64,000 nt of DNA from NCBI GenBank assembly GCA_043758755.1, contig JAYVMW010000024.1, forward strand, positions 1 to 64,000, given 5' to 3'. Made by a program: the position numbers and the translations under genes. How positions within the stretch are numbered: the stretch's first letter is position 1; every line of letters starts with the position of its first letter. Below are positions 53,734 to 61,909 of the stretch, piece by piece. This stretch comes from Solimicrobium sp043758755 (GTDB lineage Bacteria; Pseudomonadota; Gammaproteobacteria; Burkholderiales; Burkholderiaceae_D). The notes beneath the pieces were generated by a model. It worked only from the letters and a program-made list of their open reading frames with translations. It made no database searches and was not told where the DNA came from.

Positions 53734-54615
53734 TTATGCCTTTTGGGCAGCCGCAACCTGAGCAGCCACTTCTGCGGCAAAGTCATCCTGTTTTTTCTCA
53801 ATGCCTTCACCGACCACGAACATCTTAAATGCTTTTACCGAAGAAGACTCGGCTTTAAGCATCTGCTCAACGGTTTGTTTGTCATTTTTAACAAAAGTCT
53901 GGTTCAACAATGAAACCTCTTTCAGGAACTTCTGTACCGAACCTTCAATCATTTTGGTTGCGATATCAGCTGGCTTGCCTGATTCTGCTGCTTTCAGTGT
54001 CGCTACCGAACGCTCTTTTTCGATCAGTTCGGCTGGAACCTGATCCACTGACAAAGACACGGGCTTCATTGCCGCGATATGCATGGCAACATCTTTGCCA
54101 ACCTGTTCATTGGCACTGGCGAAATCGACAATGACGCCGATTCGGGTGCCATGCAGGTAGGTGGCCAGTTTATCAGCAGATTCAAAGCGCACAAACCGGC
54201 GGATCGACATGTTTTCACCGATACGGCCGATTAACGTAGTGCGCACACCTTCTACCGTGCTGTCACCCAGTGGCAATGCCGACAGGGCCGCCACATCGGC
54301 AGGATTATGTTCTGCGACCAGTTTGGCGCAGGCATTGGCCAAATTCAGGAATTCATCGTTTTTGGTTACGAAGTCTGTTTCACAGTTAACTTCAACCAGT
54401 GCGCCAACCTTGCCTGCCACGCAGGCAGTAATGACACCTTCCGCAGTAATGCGGGACGCTGCCTTAGAGGCTTTACCGCCTAATTTGACACGCAGAATTT
54501 CTTCTGCACGATCCATATTACCTTCTGCTTCGGTCAATGCTTTTTTGCACTCCATCATTGGTGCATCTGTCTTTGCGCGCAATTCACCTACCATCGCTGC
54601 TGTAATCGCTGCCAT
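53734..54615 (-). CDS. tsf: Elongation factor Ts
   Basis: A 293-residue guanine-nucleotide exchange factor for EF-Tu. The N-terminal UBA-like domain (MAAITAAMVGELRAKT), the TDAPMMECKKAL signature, the core motif VEVNCETDFVTKNDEF and the coiled-coil part with IEKERSVA are present. ATG 54615 has an AGGAG-type site. Lies 99 bp after rpsB with an attenuator-like hairpin between them, as in other bacteria. Confidence 0.97.
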   Translation of the reverse strand: MAAITAAMVGELRAKTDAPMMECKKALTEAEGNMDRAEEILRVKLGGKASKAASRITAEGVITACVAGKVGALVEVNCETDFVTKNDEFLNLANACAKLVAEHNPADVAALSALPLGDSTVEGVRTTLIGRIGENMSIRRFVRFESADKLATYLHGTRIGVIVDFASANEQVGKDVAMHIAAMKPVSLSVDQVPAELIEKERSVATLKAAESGKPADIATKMIEGSVQKFLKEVSLLNQTFVKNDKQTVEQMLKAESSSVKAFKMFVVGEGIEKKQDDFAAEVAAQVAAAQKA

Positions 54616-54651
54616 GCTACTCTCCTGATTCCATGTAATTAATCATCTTAA

Positions 54652-54679
54652 AAAAAAGGGGCTAAGCGGCCCCTTTTTT
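54652..54679. terminator. Attenuator-like hairpin between rpsB and tsf
   Basis: AAAAAAGGGGC, 6-nt loop, GCCCCTTTTTT: symmetrical A and T tracts let it act on the minus-strand rpsB-tsf mRNA. Partial termination here would make more S2 than EF-Ts transcript. Confidence 0.82.
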
Positions 54680-54714
54680 ACAAAGCCATCCCAAGATGAC
54701 TTTTAATATAACGC

Positions 54715-55464
54715 TTAAGCCTGCTCGGAAACTTCTACGAAGTCATCAGAACCGGCTTTAACTGCTTCAACCACTTCATTGAGTGCGTTGGCACGGCCTT
54801 CCAGAATTGCATCAGCCACACCGCGTGCATACAGGGCAATGGCTTTGGAAGAATCGTCGTTACCAGGAATGATGAACTGAACGCCTTCTGGAGAATGGTT
54901 GGTATCGACAACGCCAATAACAGGAATGCCCAGTTTTGCTGCTTCAGTGATCGCACCTTTGTGATAACCAACGTCAACCACAAATATGGCGTCAGGTACG
55001 CCGCCCATATCTTTAATACCGCCGATAGATTTTTGCAGCTTAATCATTTCGCGATCAAACATCAGTGCTTCTTTTTTGCTCAGTTTTTCAACTGCGCCTT
55101 CGGCCAATTGCGCTTCCATGTCTTTCAGGCGCTTGATTGAGGTTTTAACAGTTTTGAAGTTGGTCATCATGCCGCCCAGCCAGCGCTGGTCTACATAAGG
55201 CACACCGGCGCGCTTGGCTTCAGCAGCGATCAGATCACGGGCCTGACGTTTGGTGCCGACCATCAAGATGGTGCCGCGGTTTGATGCGGTCTGACGGATG
55301 AATTTCATTGCTTCCTGGTACAAACCGAGGGTTTTTTCCAGGTTAATGATATGAATTTTGTTGCGGTGACCGAAGATGTACGGTGCCATCTTTGGGTTCC
55401 AGAATCGGGTTTGGTGACCGAAATGGACACCAGCTTCCAGCATTTCACGCATTGTTACTGCCAT
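54715..55464 (-). CDS. rpsB: 30S ribosomal protein S2
   Basis: A 249-residue small-subunit protein. It has the family motifs MREMLEAGVHFGHQTRFWNPKM at its start (positions 4 onward), LMVGTKRQARDL, VDQRWLGGMMTNFKT and IPVIGVVDTNHSPEGV. ATG 55464 has a CTGGAGAAAA site. First gene of the minus-strand translation/envelope block, divergent from map with a 413-bp gap. Confidence 0.98.
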   Translation of the reverse strand: MAVTMREMLEAGVHFGHQTRFWNPKMAPYIFGHRNKIHIINLEKTLGLYQEAMKFIRQTASNRGTILMVGTKRQARDLIAAEAKRAGVPYVDQRWLGGMMTNFKTVKTSIKRLKDMEAQLAEGAVEKLSKKEALMFDREMIKLQKSIGGIKDMGGVPDAIFVVDVGYHKGAITEAAKLGIPVIGVVDTNHSPEGVQFIIPGNDDSSKAIALYARGVADAILEGRANALNEVVEAVKAGSDDFVEVSEQA

Positions 55465-55877
55465 AATTTTCTCCAGGGTTTTGTCTGGAATTCCATCAGT
55501 GACTCACTAAGATGAGCACCCTTTTATCGATAGAATTCGCGATTTCAAAATTACAATTGACCTACAAACTCACGACCAATTCATGAGTCAGGGCAGGATT
55601 CTACACCAGAAGCGCCAAATTACTCAAGCCTTATTCCTCAGGCGTCACCTTGGTTCACCGGCCGGTCTTGTCCAGCATTGGCTGCACCTGTTATCTATTG
55701 CGCAACACAGTGCCAGCCGCGATATGTCAAAAATGCGATTCAGAATGGTTTTGATGCAAATAGACTATAATTTCGCACCGCATTTAAATTTGTCTTACGA
55801 ATCGCTTCCCGTGTTCGTTTCATCTGTTGGCAAATTAAATCCTCCCACAGCACCACTATTAAAATTCAGGCAATAAA
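55465..55877. other. Divergent rpsB/map intergenic region
   Basis: 413 bp holding the promoters of rpsB (minus) and map (plus). On the minus strand TTGAAA followed by GATAAAAG about 16 bp later, around 55520-55545, could be the rpsB promoter, with a leader of roughly 60 nt. No S2-binding leader fold could be demonstrated. A 97-codon plus-strand frame here has no gene-like features. Confidence 0.5.
55766..55771 (+). promoter_or_regulatory. Putative -10 element of map
   Basis: A perfect TATAAT about 107 bp upstream of the map start. No good -35 is found at 16-18 bp, so the assignment is tentative. Confidence 0.4.
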
Positions 55878-56690
55878 ATGGAACCTATCAGCATTAAAAC
55901 CGCAGAAGACATTGAAGGCATGCGCATCGCTGGCCGTTTGGGTTCTGAAGTTCTCGATTACATCACACCGTTCGTTGTTGCCGGCGTCACCACCGGCGAA
56001 CTCGACCGTCTGTGTCACGAATACATGGTCAATGTACAGAACACTATCCCGGCCCCACTCAATTATTGCCCTCCCGGCTACACCCCCTACCCCAAGGCGA
56101 TCTGCACCTCGGTCAACGACGTGATCTGTCACGGCATTCCGGGTGACAAAATGCTCAAAAACGGTGACGTCGTCAATCTGGATATTACCGTCATCAAAAA
56201 CGGCTATCACGGCGATACCAGCCGCATGTTTCTGATCGGCGAAGCGTCGATTATGGCCAAACGCCTGTCCCAGATTACCTTTGAGTGCATGTGGCTGGGA
56301 ATTTCAAAAATCAGACCGGGCGCTCATCTGGGCGATATCGGACACGTAATTCAGCAGTACGCAGAAAAAGCCGGCTACAGCGTAGTGCGCGAATTCTGCG
56401 GTCACGGTATCGGCAAGGTCTTCCACGAAGAACCGCAGATTTTGCATTACGGTCGCCCCGGCACCCTGGCAGAAATGAAAGCCGGCATGATTTTTACTGT
56501 GGAACCGATGATTAACGCCGGTCGCAAGGAAATCCGCGAAATGTCGGATGGCTGGACCATCAAAACCCGAGATCGCAGTCTGTCGGCGCAATGGGAACAT
56601 ACCGTACTGGTGACTGAAACGGGCTTTGAAGTTCTGACTGTTTCAGCCGGCAGCCCGCCTCCTCCGGAAAACCTCGGCATCAAATTTTAA
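55878..56690 (+). CDS. map: Type I methionine aminopeptidase
   Basis: A 270-residue metalloprotease that removes the initiator Met from nascent proteins. The metal ligands are visible in order: Asp in VVNLDITVIK, Asp in HGDTSRMF, His in EFCGHGIGKVFHEEP, Glu in IFTVEPMIN and Glu in AQWEHTVLVTE. The substrate His lies in NDVICHGIPG. Divergent from rpsB and 13 bp before glnD, the typical proteobacterial order. Confidence 0.97.
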   Translation: MEPISIKTAEDIEGMRIAGRLGSEVLDYITPFVVAGVTTGELDRLCHEYMVNVQNTIPAPLNYCPPGYTPYPKAICTSVNDVICHGIPGDKMLKNGDVVNLDITVIKNGYHGDTSRMFLIGEASIMAKRLSQITFECMWLGISKIRPGAHLGDIGHVIQQYAEKAGYSVVREFCGHGIGKVFHEEPQILHYGRPGTLAEMKAGMIFTVEPMINAGRKEIREMSDGWTIKTRDRSLSAQWEHTVLVTETGFEVLTVSAGSPPPPENLGIKF

Positions 56691-56703
56691 ATCACCCTAT
56701 TCC

Positions 56704-59259
56704 ATGCAACCACTGGCACTGAGGTTAAAAGAGCAACTCAAAGCGCGGCATCAGTTGTTGGTGGCCGCATTTTCCGAAAACAAAAAACGGCCGGAAGCAC
56801 TGCTGCATGATCTGTGCCACAGCGTCGATGTGGCGCTGATAGAACTCTGGCACACCCTGGGGTTGCCAGGCGACGCCAGTCTGGTCGCTGTGGGCGGCTA
56901 TGGCCGGGGCGAACTGTTTCCTTATTCTGACGTCGATGTACTGATCCTGTTGCCGCATTCAGCCGACGGTGCGCTGCGCGAAAAACTGGAGTCGCTGGTA
57001 CAACAGTTCTGGGATCTGGGCCTGGAAGTCGGGCACAGCATCCGCACCATCGATGAATGCATGCTCGAGTCGGCTGCCGATATTACGGTCCAGACCAGTC
57101 TGCTCGAAGCACGCCTGATCACCGGCAGCCGCAAATTATTTCGCTCTCTCAAAGAGCAGTACAGCGCAGCGATGAATCCGCAGGCATTTTTTCTGGCCAA
57201 AACACTCGAGTTGCGGCAAAGACATGTGCGTTATGAAGATACACCATACAGTCTGGAACCAAACTGCAAGGAAAGTCCTGGCGGCCTGCGCGACCTGCAG
57301 GTCATTTTATGGATCTCCAAGGCAGCCGGACTGGGCAACTCGTGGTCGGAACTGGCTGCGCGCGGCCTCATTACCGGCCACGAAGCAAGACAGTTAAAGC
57401 GTAATGAGCGCGCCTTCAAAGATATCCGCATCCGACTGCATATCCACTCAAAACGGCGCGAGGACCGGCTGGTGTTTGACGTACAGACCGCCATCGCCGA
57501 AACATTTGGCATGGAGCCAACAGCAACCCGACGGTCCAGTGAATTGCTGATGCAGCGCTATTACTGGGCCGCCAAAGCAGTTACGCAACTCAACAGCATC
57601 CTGTTGCAAAACATCGAGGCCAAGTTATTTGCCACATCGTCCAGACCGCAGAGGATCAATGACGATTTCAACGAAATTAACGGATTCGTTGATGCACACG
57701 ACCATCAATTATTTGAGCGCCGCCCGTCTGCAATTTTCGAAATATTCCTGCTGCTGTCCCTGCACTCTGAACTCAAGGGCATCTCGGCACCCACCATGCG
57801 CGCATTGTGGCACGCGCGTTTCAAGATCGACAGCAAGTTCAGACACGATCCGATCAATCAAAACCTGTTTTTGCAGATACTGCAGGCACCTCAGGGCATC
57901 ACCCATGCTCTGCGCGGCATGAACCAGATGAGTATCCTCGGCCGTTATATTCCCACCTTTCGCAACATCATCGGACAGATGCAGCATGACCTGTTTCACG
58001 TCTATACGGTCGACCAGCATATTCTGATGGTGGTGCGCAATCTGCGTCGCTTCACCATGCCCGAGCATGCGCACGAATATCCGTTTTGCAGCCAGCTGAT
58101 TGCAAATTTTCCGCAACCGTGGATATTGTATGTAGCGGCCCTGTTCCACGATATCGCCAAAGGCCGCAATGGCGACCATTCTGTATTGGGCAAGGTCGAT
58201 GCGCTGCGCTTTTGTCGCACCCATCGCATTTCAAAAGAAAATACTGAACTGGTACTGTTTTTGGTCGAGCATCATTTACTGATGTCGCAGGTGGCCCAGA
58301 AACAGGATCTGTCTGACCCTGAAACCATCCAGAATTTTGCAGCAACAGTCAAAGATGAACGTCATCTGACTGCGCTGTATCTGCTGACAGTTTCCGACAT
58401 TCGCGGCACCAGCCCGAAGGTATGGAATGCCTGGAAAGGCAAGCTACTCGAAGATCTGTACAACCTGACGCTACGTGCCCTGGGTGGAGAAATCCCGTCA
58501 CCGGACCGGGAACTGAAAAATCGCCAGGTTGAAGCCTTAAAAAATCTGCGCCTGTACGGTCTGCCTGAAACTGCCCACGAAGAATTATGGAAAAAACTGG
58601 ATGTGGTTTATTTTTTGCGTAACGAGGCCAGCGATATTGTCTGGCAGACCCGTGCCTTCTGCGACAAAGTAAACAGCCCAGGTCCGGTAGTCAAATGCCG
58701 CACTGCGACTATTGGTGAAGGGTTGCAGGTTGCTGTATATACGCCGGACCAGCATGATCTGTTCGCCAGAATCTGCAGCTATTTCGATGCCAAGGGTTTC
58801 AGCATCCTGGATGCCAAAATCCACACCACCCAGCACGGTTACGCACTGGATACCTTTCTGATTTCCGCATCCGCCTTTTCCAAAAGCTACCGCGACATCA
58901 TCAGCCTGGTCGAACACGAACTGACCGAAGTACTGACGATGCAGTCAGACCTGCCGCAGCCCAGCAAAGGACGATTGTCACGCCTGTCGCGCACCTTCCC
59001 GATCAGCCCGACCGTGGATCTGCGTCCCGACGAACGCGGCAATTTTTATTTACTGTCGGTCAGCGCCAGTGACCGCAACGGCCTGCTGTACTCGATTGCA
59101 CGGATTCTGGCCAAATACAAAATCAACCTGCACACTGCCAAGATCATGACGCTGGGTGAACGGGTAGAGGATGTATTTTTGGTAGACGGTGTCACTTTAC
59201 AAAACGCACGCACGCAAATCCAGCTCGAAACGGATCTGCTCGATGCAATGACAATTTAA
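56704..59259 (+). CDS. glnD: PII uridylyltransferase / uridylyl-removing enzyme GlnD
   Basis: An 851-residue bifunctional glutamine sensor that uridylylates PII when glutamine is low and removes UMP when it is high. Domains in order: nucleotidyltransferase (GGYGRGELFPYSDVDVLIL, about 65-85), an N-terminal helical part with PGGLRDLQVI, the HD hydrolase domain (LFHDIAKGRNGDHS, about 480), and two C-terminal ACT domains (about 675-760 and 780-850) that bind glutamine. All catalytic motifs intact. It starts 13 bp after map. Confidence 0.97.
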   Translation: MQPLALRLKEQLKARHQLLVAAFSENKKRPEALLHDLCHSVDVALIELWHTLGLPGDASLVAVGGYGRGELFPYSDVDVLILLPHSADGALREKLESLVQQFWDLGLEVGHSIRTIDECMLESAADITVQTSLLEARLITGSRKLFRSLKEQYSAAMNPQAFFLAKTLELRQRHVRYEDTPYSLEPNCKESPGGLRDLQVILWISKAAGLGNSWSELAARGLITGHEARQLKRNERAFKDIRIRLHIHSKRREDRLVFDVQTAIAETFGMEPTATRRSSELLMQRYYWAAKAVTQLNSILLQNIEAKLFATSSRPQRINDDFNEINGFVDAHDHQLFERRPSAIFEIFLLLSLHSELKGISAPTMRALWHARFKIDSKFRHDPINQNLFLQILQAPQGITHALRGMNQMSILGRYIPTFRNIIGQMQHDLFHVYTVDQHILMVVRNLRRFTMPEHAHEYPFCSQLIANFPQPWILYVAALFHDIAKGRNGDHSVLGKVDALRFCRTHRISKENTELVLFLVEHHLLMSQVAQKQDLSDPETIQNFAATVKDERHLTALYLLTVSDIRGTSPKVWNAWKGKLLEDLYNLTLRALGGEIPSPDRELKNRQVEALKNLRLYGLPETAHEELWKKLDVVYFLRNEASDIVWQTRAFCDKVNSPGPVVKCRTATIGEGLQVAVYTPDQHDLFARICSYFDAKGFSILDAKIHTTQHGYALDTFLISASAFSKSYRDIISLVEHELTEVLTMQSDLPQPSKGRLSRLSRTFPISPTVDLRPDERGNFYLLSVSASDRNGLLYSIARILAKYKINLHTAKIMTLGERVEDVFLVDGVTLQNARTQIQLETDLLDAMTI

Positions 59260-59264
59260 AAAAT

Positions 59265-60017
59265 ATGAATAACGAAGAACCCCTGCGCCTTTCCAAGCGC
59301 ATGTCCGAACTGGGACTGTGCTCGCGCCGCGAAGCAGATGAATGGATCAGCAAGGGCTGGGTGCGGGTGGACGGCAAGGTAATCTCCGAGCTCGGCACCA
59401 AAATTCTACCCAGCCAGAAAGTCACAATAGAACGTCAGGCAGCAGCCGAACAATCCAAACGCGTCACGGTTCTGATCAACAAACCGGTAGGTTATGTCAG
59501 CGGTCAGGCCGAGGATGGCTATGAGCCGGCGATCTGCATGATCAAGGCTGAAAACCGCTGGGAAGAAGATAAACTGCCGATTCATTTCCATCCCACCCAA
59601 CTGCGCAGTCTGGTGCCAGCCGGTCGGCTCGATATCGATTCCACCGGGTTGCTGGTGCTGACTCAGGATGGCCGGATTGCGAAGCATTTGATCGGTCAGG
59701 ATACCTCGGTTGAAAAGGAATATCTGGTGCGCGTGACCTATTCACACGGTGGCCGCTTACCGGATGCCGATCTGAAACGCCTGAACCACGGACTGTCGCT
59801 GGATGGCAAGGCGCTGCTGCCGGCCAAGGTACGCTGGCAAAATGATGATCAGTTGAATTTCATTTTGAAAGAAGGCAAAAAGCGCCAGATCCGACGAATG
59901 TGTGAAGCAGTTGGCTTAACCGTAATCGGATTGAAGCGGGTGCGTATTGGCAAAGTCAAACTGGGCAATCTGCCGGAGGGAAAGTGGCGCTATCTGAGTG
60001 ACACTGAAACGTTTTAA
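59265..60017 (+). CDS. rRNA pseudouridine synthase, RluB/RluF subgroup
   Basis: A 250-residue RsuA-superfamily enzyme modifying 23S rRNA. The S4 RNA-binding domain (LSKRMSELGLCSRREADEWI) is complete. The catalytic Asp is in PAGRLDIDSTGLLVLT and the C-terminal KKRQIRRMCEAVGL motif is closest to RluF/RluB. Target position is uncertain. It starts 5 bp after glnD and may be co-transcribed with it. It is distinct from the RsuA-type gene at 32766. Confidence 0.87.
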   Translation: MNNEEPLRLSKRMSELGLCSRREADEWISKGWVRVDGKVISELGTKILPSQKVTIERQAAAEQSKRVTVLINKPVGYVSGQAEDGYEPAICMIKAENRWEEDKLPIHFHPTQLRSLVPAGRLDIDSTGLLVLTQDGRIAKHLIGQDTSVEKEYLVRVTYSHGGRLPDADLKRLNHGLSLDGKALLPAKVRWQNDDQLNFILKEGKKRQIRRMCEAVGLTVIGLKRVRIGKVKLGNLPEGKWRYLSDTETF

Positions 60018-60024
60018 ACAACTA

Positions 60025-60996
60025 TTATTTTCTGTCTGCCCTTTTCGCATATCGCTGCGCCAGCACCGCACACGCCATCAGCTGAATCTGATGAAACAGC
60101 ATCAGCGGCAACACAATCGCCCCCACGGTGTGACTGGCAAACAGTACCTTGGCCATCGGCACACCGCTGGCCAGACTCTTTTTTGATCCGCAAAAGACAA
60201 TGGCAATTTCATCGGCAGTGTTGAAATGCAATTTTCGGGCCATCAATTTGGTCAGAAGTAAAATCGCAGCGAGCATAGTTCCACATCCCAGCAATAATCC
60301 CGCCAATGAACGCAGCGGCAATTGCTGCCACAAACCCTGGTTGACCGCCTCACTGAACGCTGTGTATACCACCAACAGAATCGACCCCTGATCGACATAT
60401 TTCAGTGCTGCGGCACGACGCTCCATCCACAGCCCAATCCAGCGCCGCGCGATCTGGCCGGCGATGAAGGGCAGCAGCAACTGCATGGCGATACTGAGAA
60501 TGGCATCAAGGGAAGAAGTGCTGCCACTGCCAGTCACCAGCAACAGCGCCACCAGAGCCGGAGTCAGAAAAATACCCAGCAGATTTGAGGCAGTGGCACT
60601 GCAGATGGCGGCCGCCACATTGCCATGCGCCACTGAAGTAAAAGCAATAGAGGACTGCACAGTGGAAGGCAGCATGCATAGAAACAGCATACCTGTGTAT
60701 AGGTTTGGGGTCATTAAGGGCGCCAGCAGCGGTTTCAGAATAAACCCGAGCGCAGGGAACAGCACGAAGGTGCAGACCAGCACAGTCAGATGCAAACGCC
60801 AGTGTCTGGCACCGGCCAGCAGGGTTTCACGCGGCAATTTTGCGCCATGCATGAAAAACAGCAATCCGATTGCCAGATTGGTCAATACATTGAAATCAGT
60901 GGCAATCCGACCTGACGCAGGAAACCAGCTCGCGGTCGATACCGTGGCGATCAGGGCAAGAGTGAAATCATCGGGTAAAAAACGGGGACGTTTCAT
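60025..60996 (-). CDS. Bile acid:sodium symporter-like transporter (YfeH type)
   Basis: A 323-residue membrane protein with nine to ten hydrophobic segments, of the SBF-like family typified by E. coli YfeH (about 330 residues). It has LTNLAIGLLFFMHGAKLPRE, LPSTVQSSIAFTSVAHGN and FCGSKKSLASGVPMAKVLF, the latter two forming the crossed-helix ion site of this fold. Substrate unknown. ATG 60996 (MKRPRFLP) is preferred to an extended start at 61080. Convergent with the pseudouridine synthase. Confidence 0.88.
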   Translation of the reverse strand: MKRPRFLPDDFTLALIATVSTASWFPASGRIATDFNVLTNLAIGLLFFMHGAKLPRETLLAGARHWRLHLTVLVCTFVLFPALGFILKPLLAPLMTPNLYTGMLFLCMLPSTVQSSIAFTSVAHGNVAAAICSATASNLLGIFLTPALVALLLVTGSGSTSSLDAILSIAMQLLLPFIAGQIARRWIGLWMERRAAALKYVDQGSILLVVYTAFSEAVNQGLWQQLPLRSLAGLLLGCGTMLAAILLLTKLMARKLHFNTADEIAIVFCGSKKSLASGVPMAKVLFASHTVGAIVLPLMLFHQIQLMACAVLAQRYAKRADRK

Positions 60997-61153
60997 ATCG
61001 ACACTTTTCTGGTTGGCGTTGAACTTCAGATGACCGATGCTAATTGTTATTTTCAATTCTGACCAAACAAAATTAAACAATCAGTGGCTTTATACGCAAC
61101 AAAGCTAAACAAAACAGGCGTAAGCGGCAATTATTTTCTTGCATTCATGCAAA

Positions 61154-61173
61154 TACTGTATAAAATTACAGAC
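61154..61173 (+). promoter_or_regulatory. lexA: LexA-binding SOS box upstream of lexA
   Basis: CTGT-ATAAAATT-ACAG at 61156-61171 matches CTGT-N8-ACAG exactly. It overlaps a plausible promoter (TTGCAT at 61139-61144, TAAAAT at 61161-61166, 16-bp spacer), so LexA should repress its own gene. It lies 33 bp upstream of the start codon. Confidence 0.9.
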
Positions 61174-61203
61174 TGAATATAAACCCAGTCTGGATTCCAC
61201 ATC

Positions 61204-61848
61204 ATGCAAAAATTGACCCCCCGCCAAGAGCAAATCTTAAATCTAATCCGTGATGCCATCCAAAATACCGGTTTCCCCCCGACCCGTGCAGAAATCGCAA
61301 CTGAACTGGGATTTCGCTCAGCCAATGCGGCCGAAGAACACCTGCAGGCGCTGGCCCGCAAGAAAATGATTGAATTAACTCCCGGCACTTCGCGTGGCAT
61401 CCGCCTGTGTGACCAGATTCCAGCTCGGCCCGTTGAGCAGTTCAATCTGGCACATGCTGCGGCCAACCTACTTTATCTGCCGCTGGTTGGGCGCGTTGCA
61501 GCAGGTTCGCCGATTCTCTCTGAAGAACATATTGAAGCCAGTTATAACGTCGATCCGGCATTGTTCAGTGCACAGCCAGATTACCTGTTAAAAGTACGCG
61601 GCATGTCGATGCGCGATGTCGGCATACTGGAAGGTGATCTGCTGGCAGTCAAGAGAACCAGTCAGGCTACCAACGGGCAAATTGTGGTGGCACGCCTTGG
61701 TGACGAGGTGACAGTGAAACGTTTTCAAAAAACCGGTTCACTGATTGAACTGTTTCCGGAAAATCCTGATTTCAAGGTTATCCGGGTTGATACAGAAGAT
61801 TTTGCCATCGAAGGATTGGCTGTCGGTTTGCTGCGCAGCTGGCATTGA
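61204..61848 (+). CDS. lexA: SOS repressor LexA
   Basis: A 214-residue dimeric repressor that cleaves itself when RecA is activated by DNA damage. The N-terminal winged helix (about 1-65) is intact. The scissile Ala100-Gly101 bond lies in GRVAAGSP, and the catalytic dyad is Ser135 (GMSMRD) and Lys172 (TVKRF). It is preceded by a perfect-half-site SOS box and followed by a bidirectional terminator shared with lon. Confidence 0.97.
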   Translation: MQKLTPRQEQILNLIRDAIQNTGFPPTRAEIATELGFRSANAAEEHLQALARKKMIELTPGTSRGIRLCDQIPARPVEQFNLAHAAANLLYLPLVGRVAAGSPILSEEHIEASYNVDPALFSAQPDYLLKVRGMSMRDVGILEGDLLAVKRTSQATNGQIVVARLGDEVTVKRFQKTGSLIELFPENPDFKVIRVDTEDFAIEGLAVGLLRSWH

Positions 61849-61871
61849 CTGCGTTCACTTCAGCCGCGAAT

Positions 61872-61897
61872 AAAAACGCCCCGAGGGGCGTTTTTTT
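61872..61897. terminator. Bidirectional terminator between lexA and lon
   Basis: ACGCCC, tetraloop CGAG, GGGCGT, flanked by five A and seven T, positioned between two convergent genes, 24 bp after the lexA stop. Confidence 0.92.
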
Positions 61898-61909
61898 CTG
61901 CATCTGATT

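Noticed and set aside
55583..55876. 97-codon plus-strand open frame between rpsB and map
   Set aside because: No ribosome site, no homologue recognised, and it overlaps the divergent promoter region; its -10-like TATAAT belongs to the map leader.
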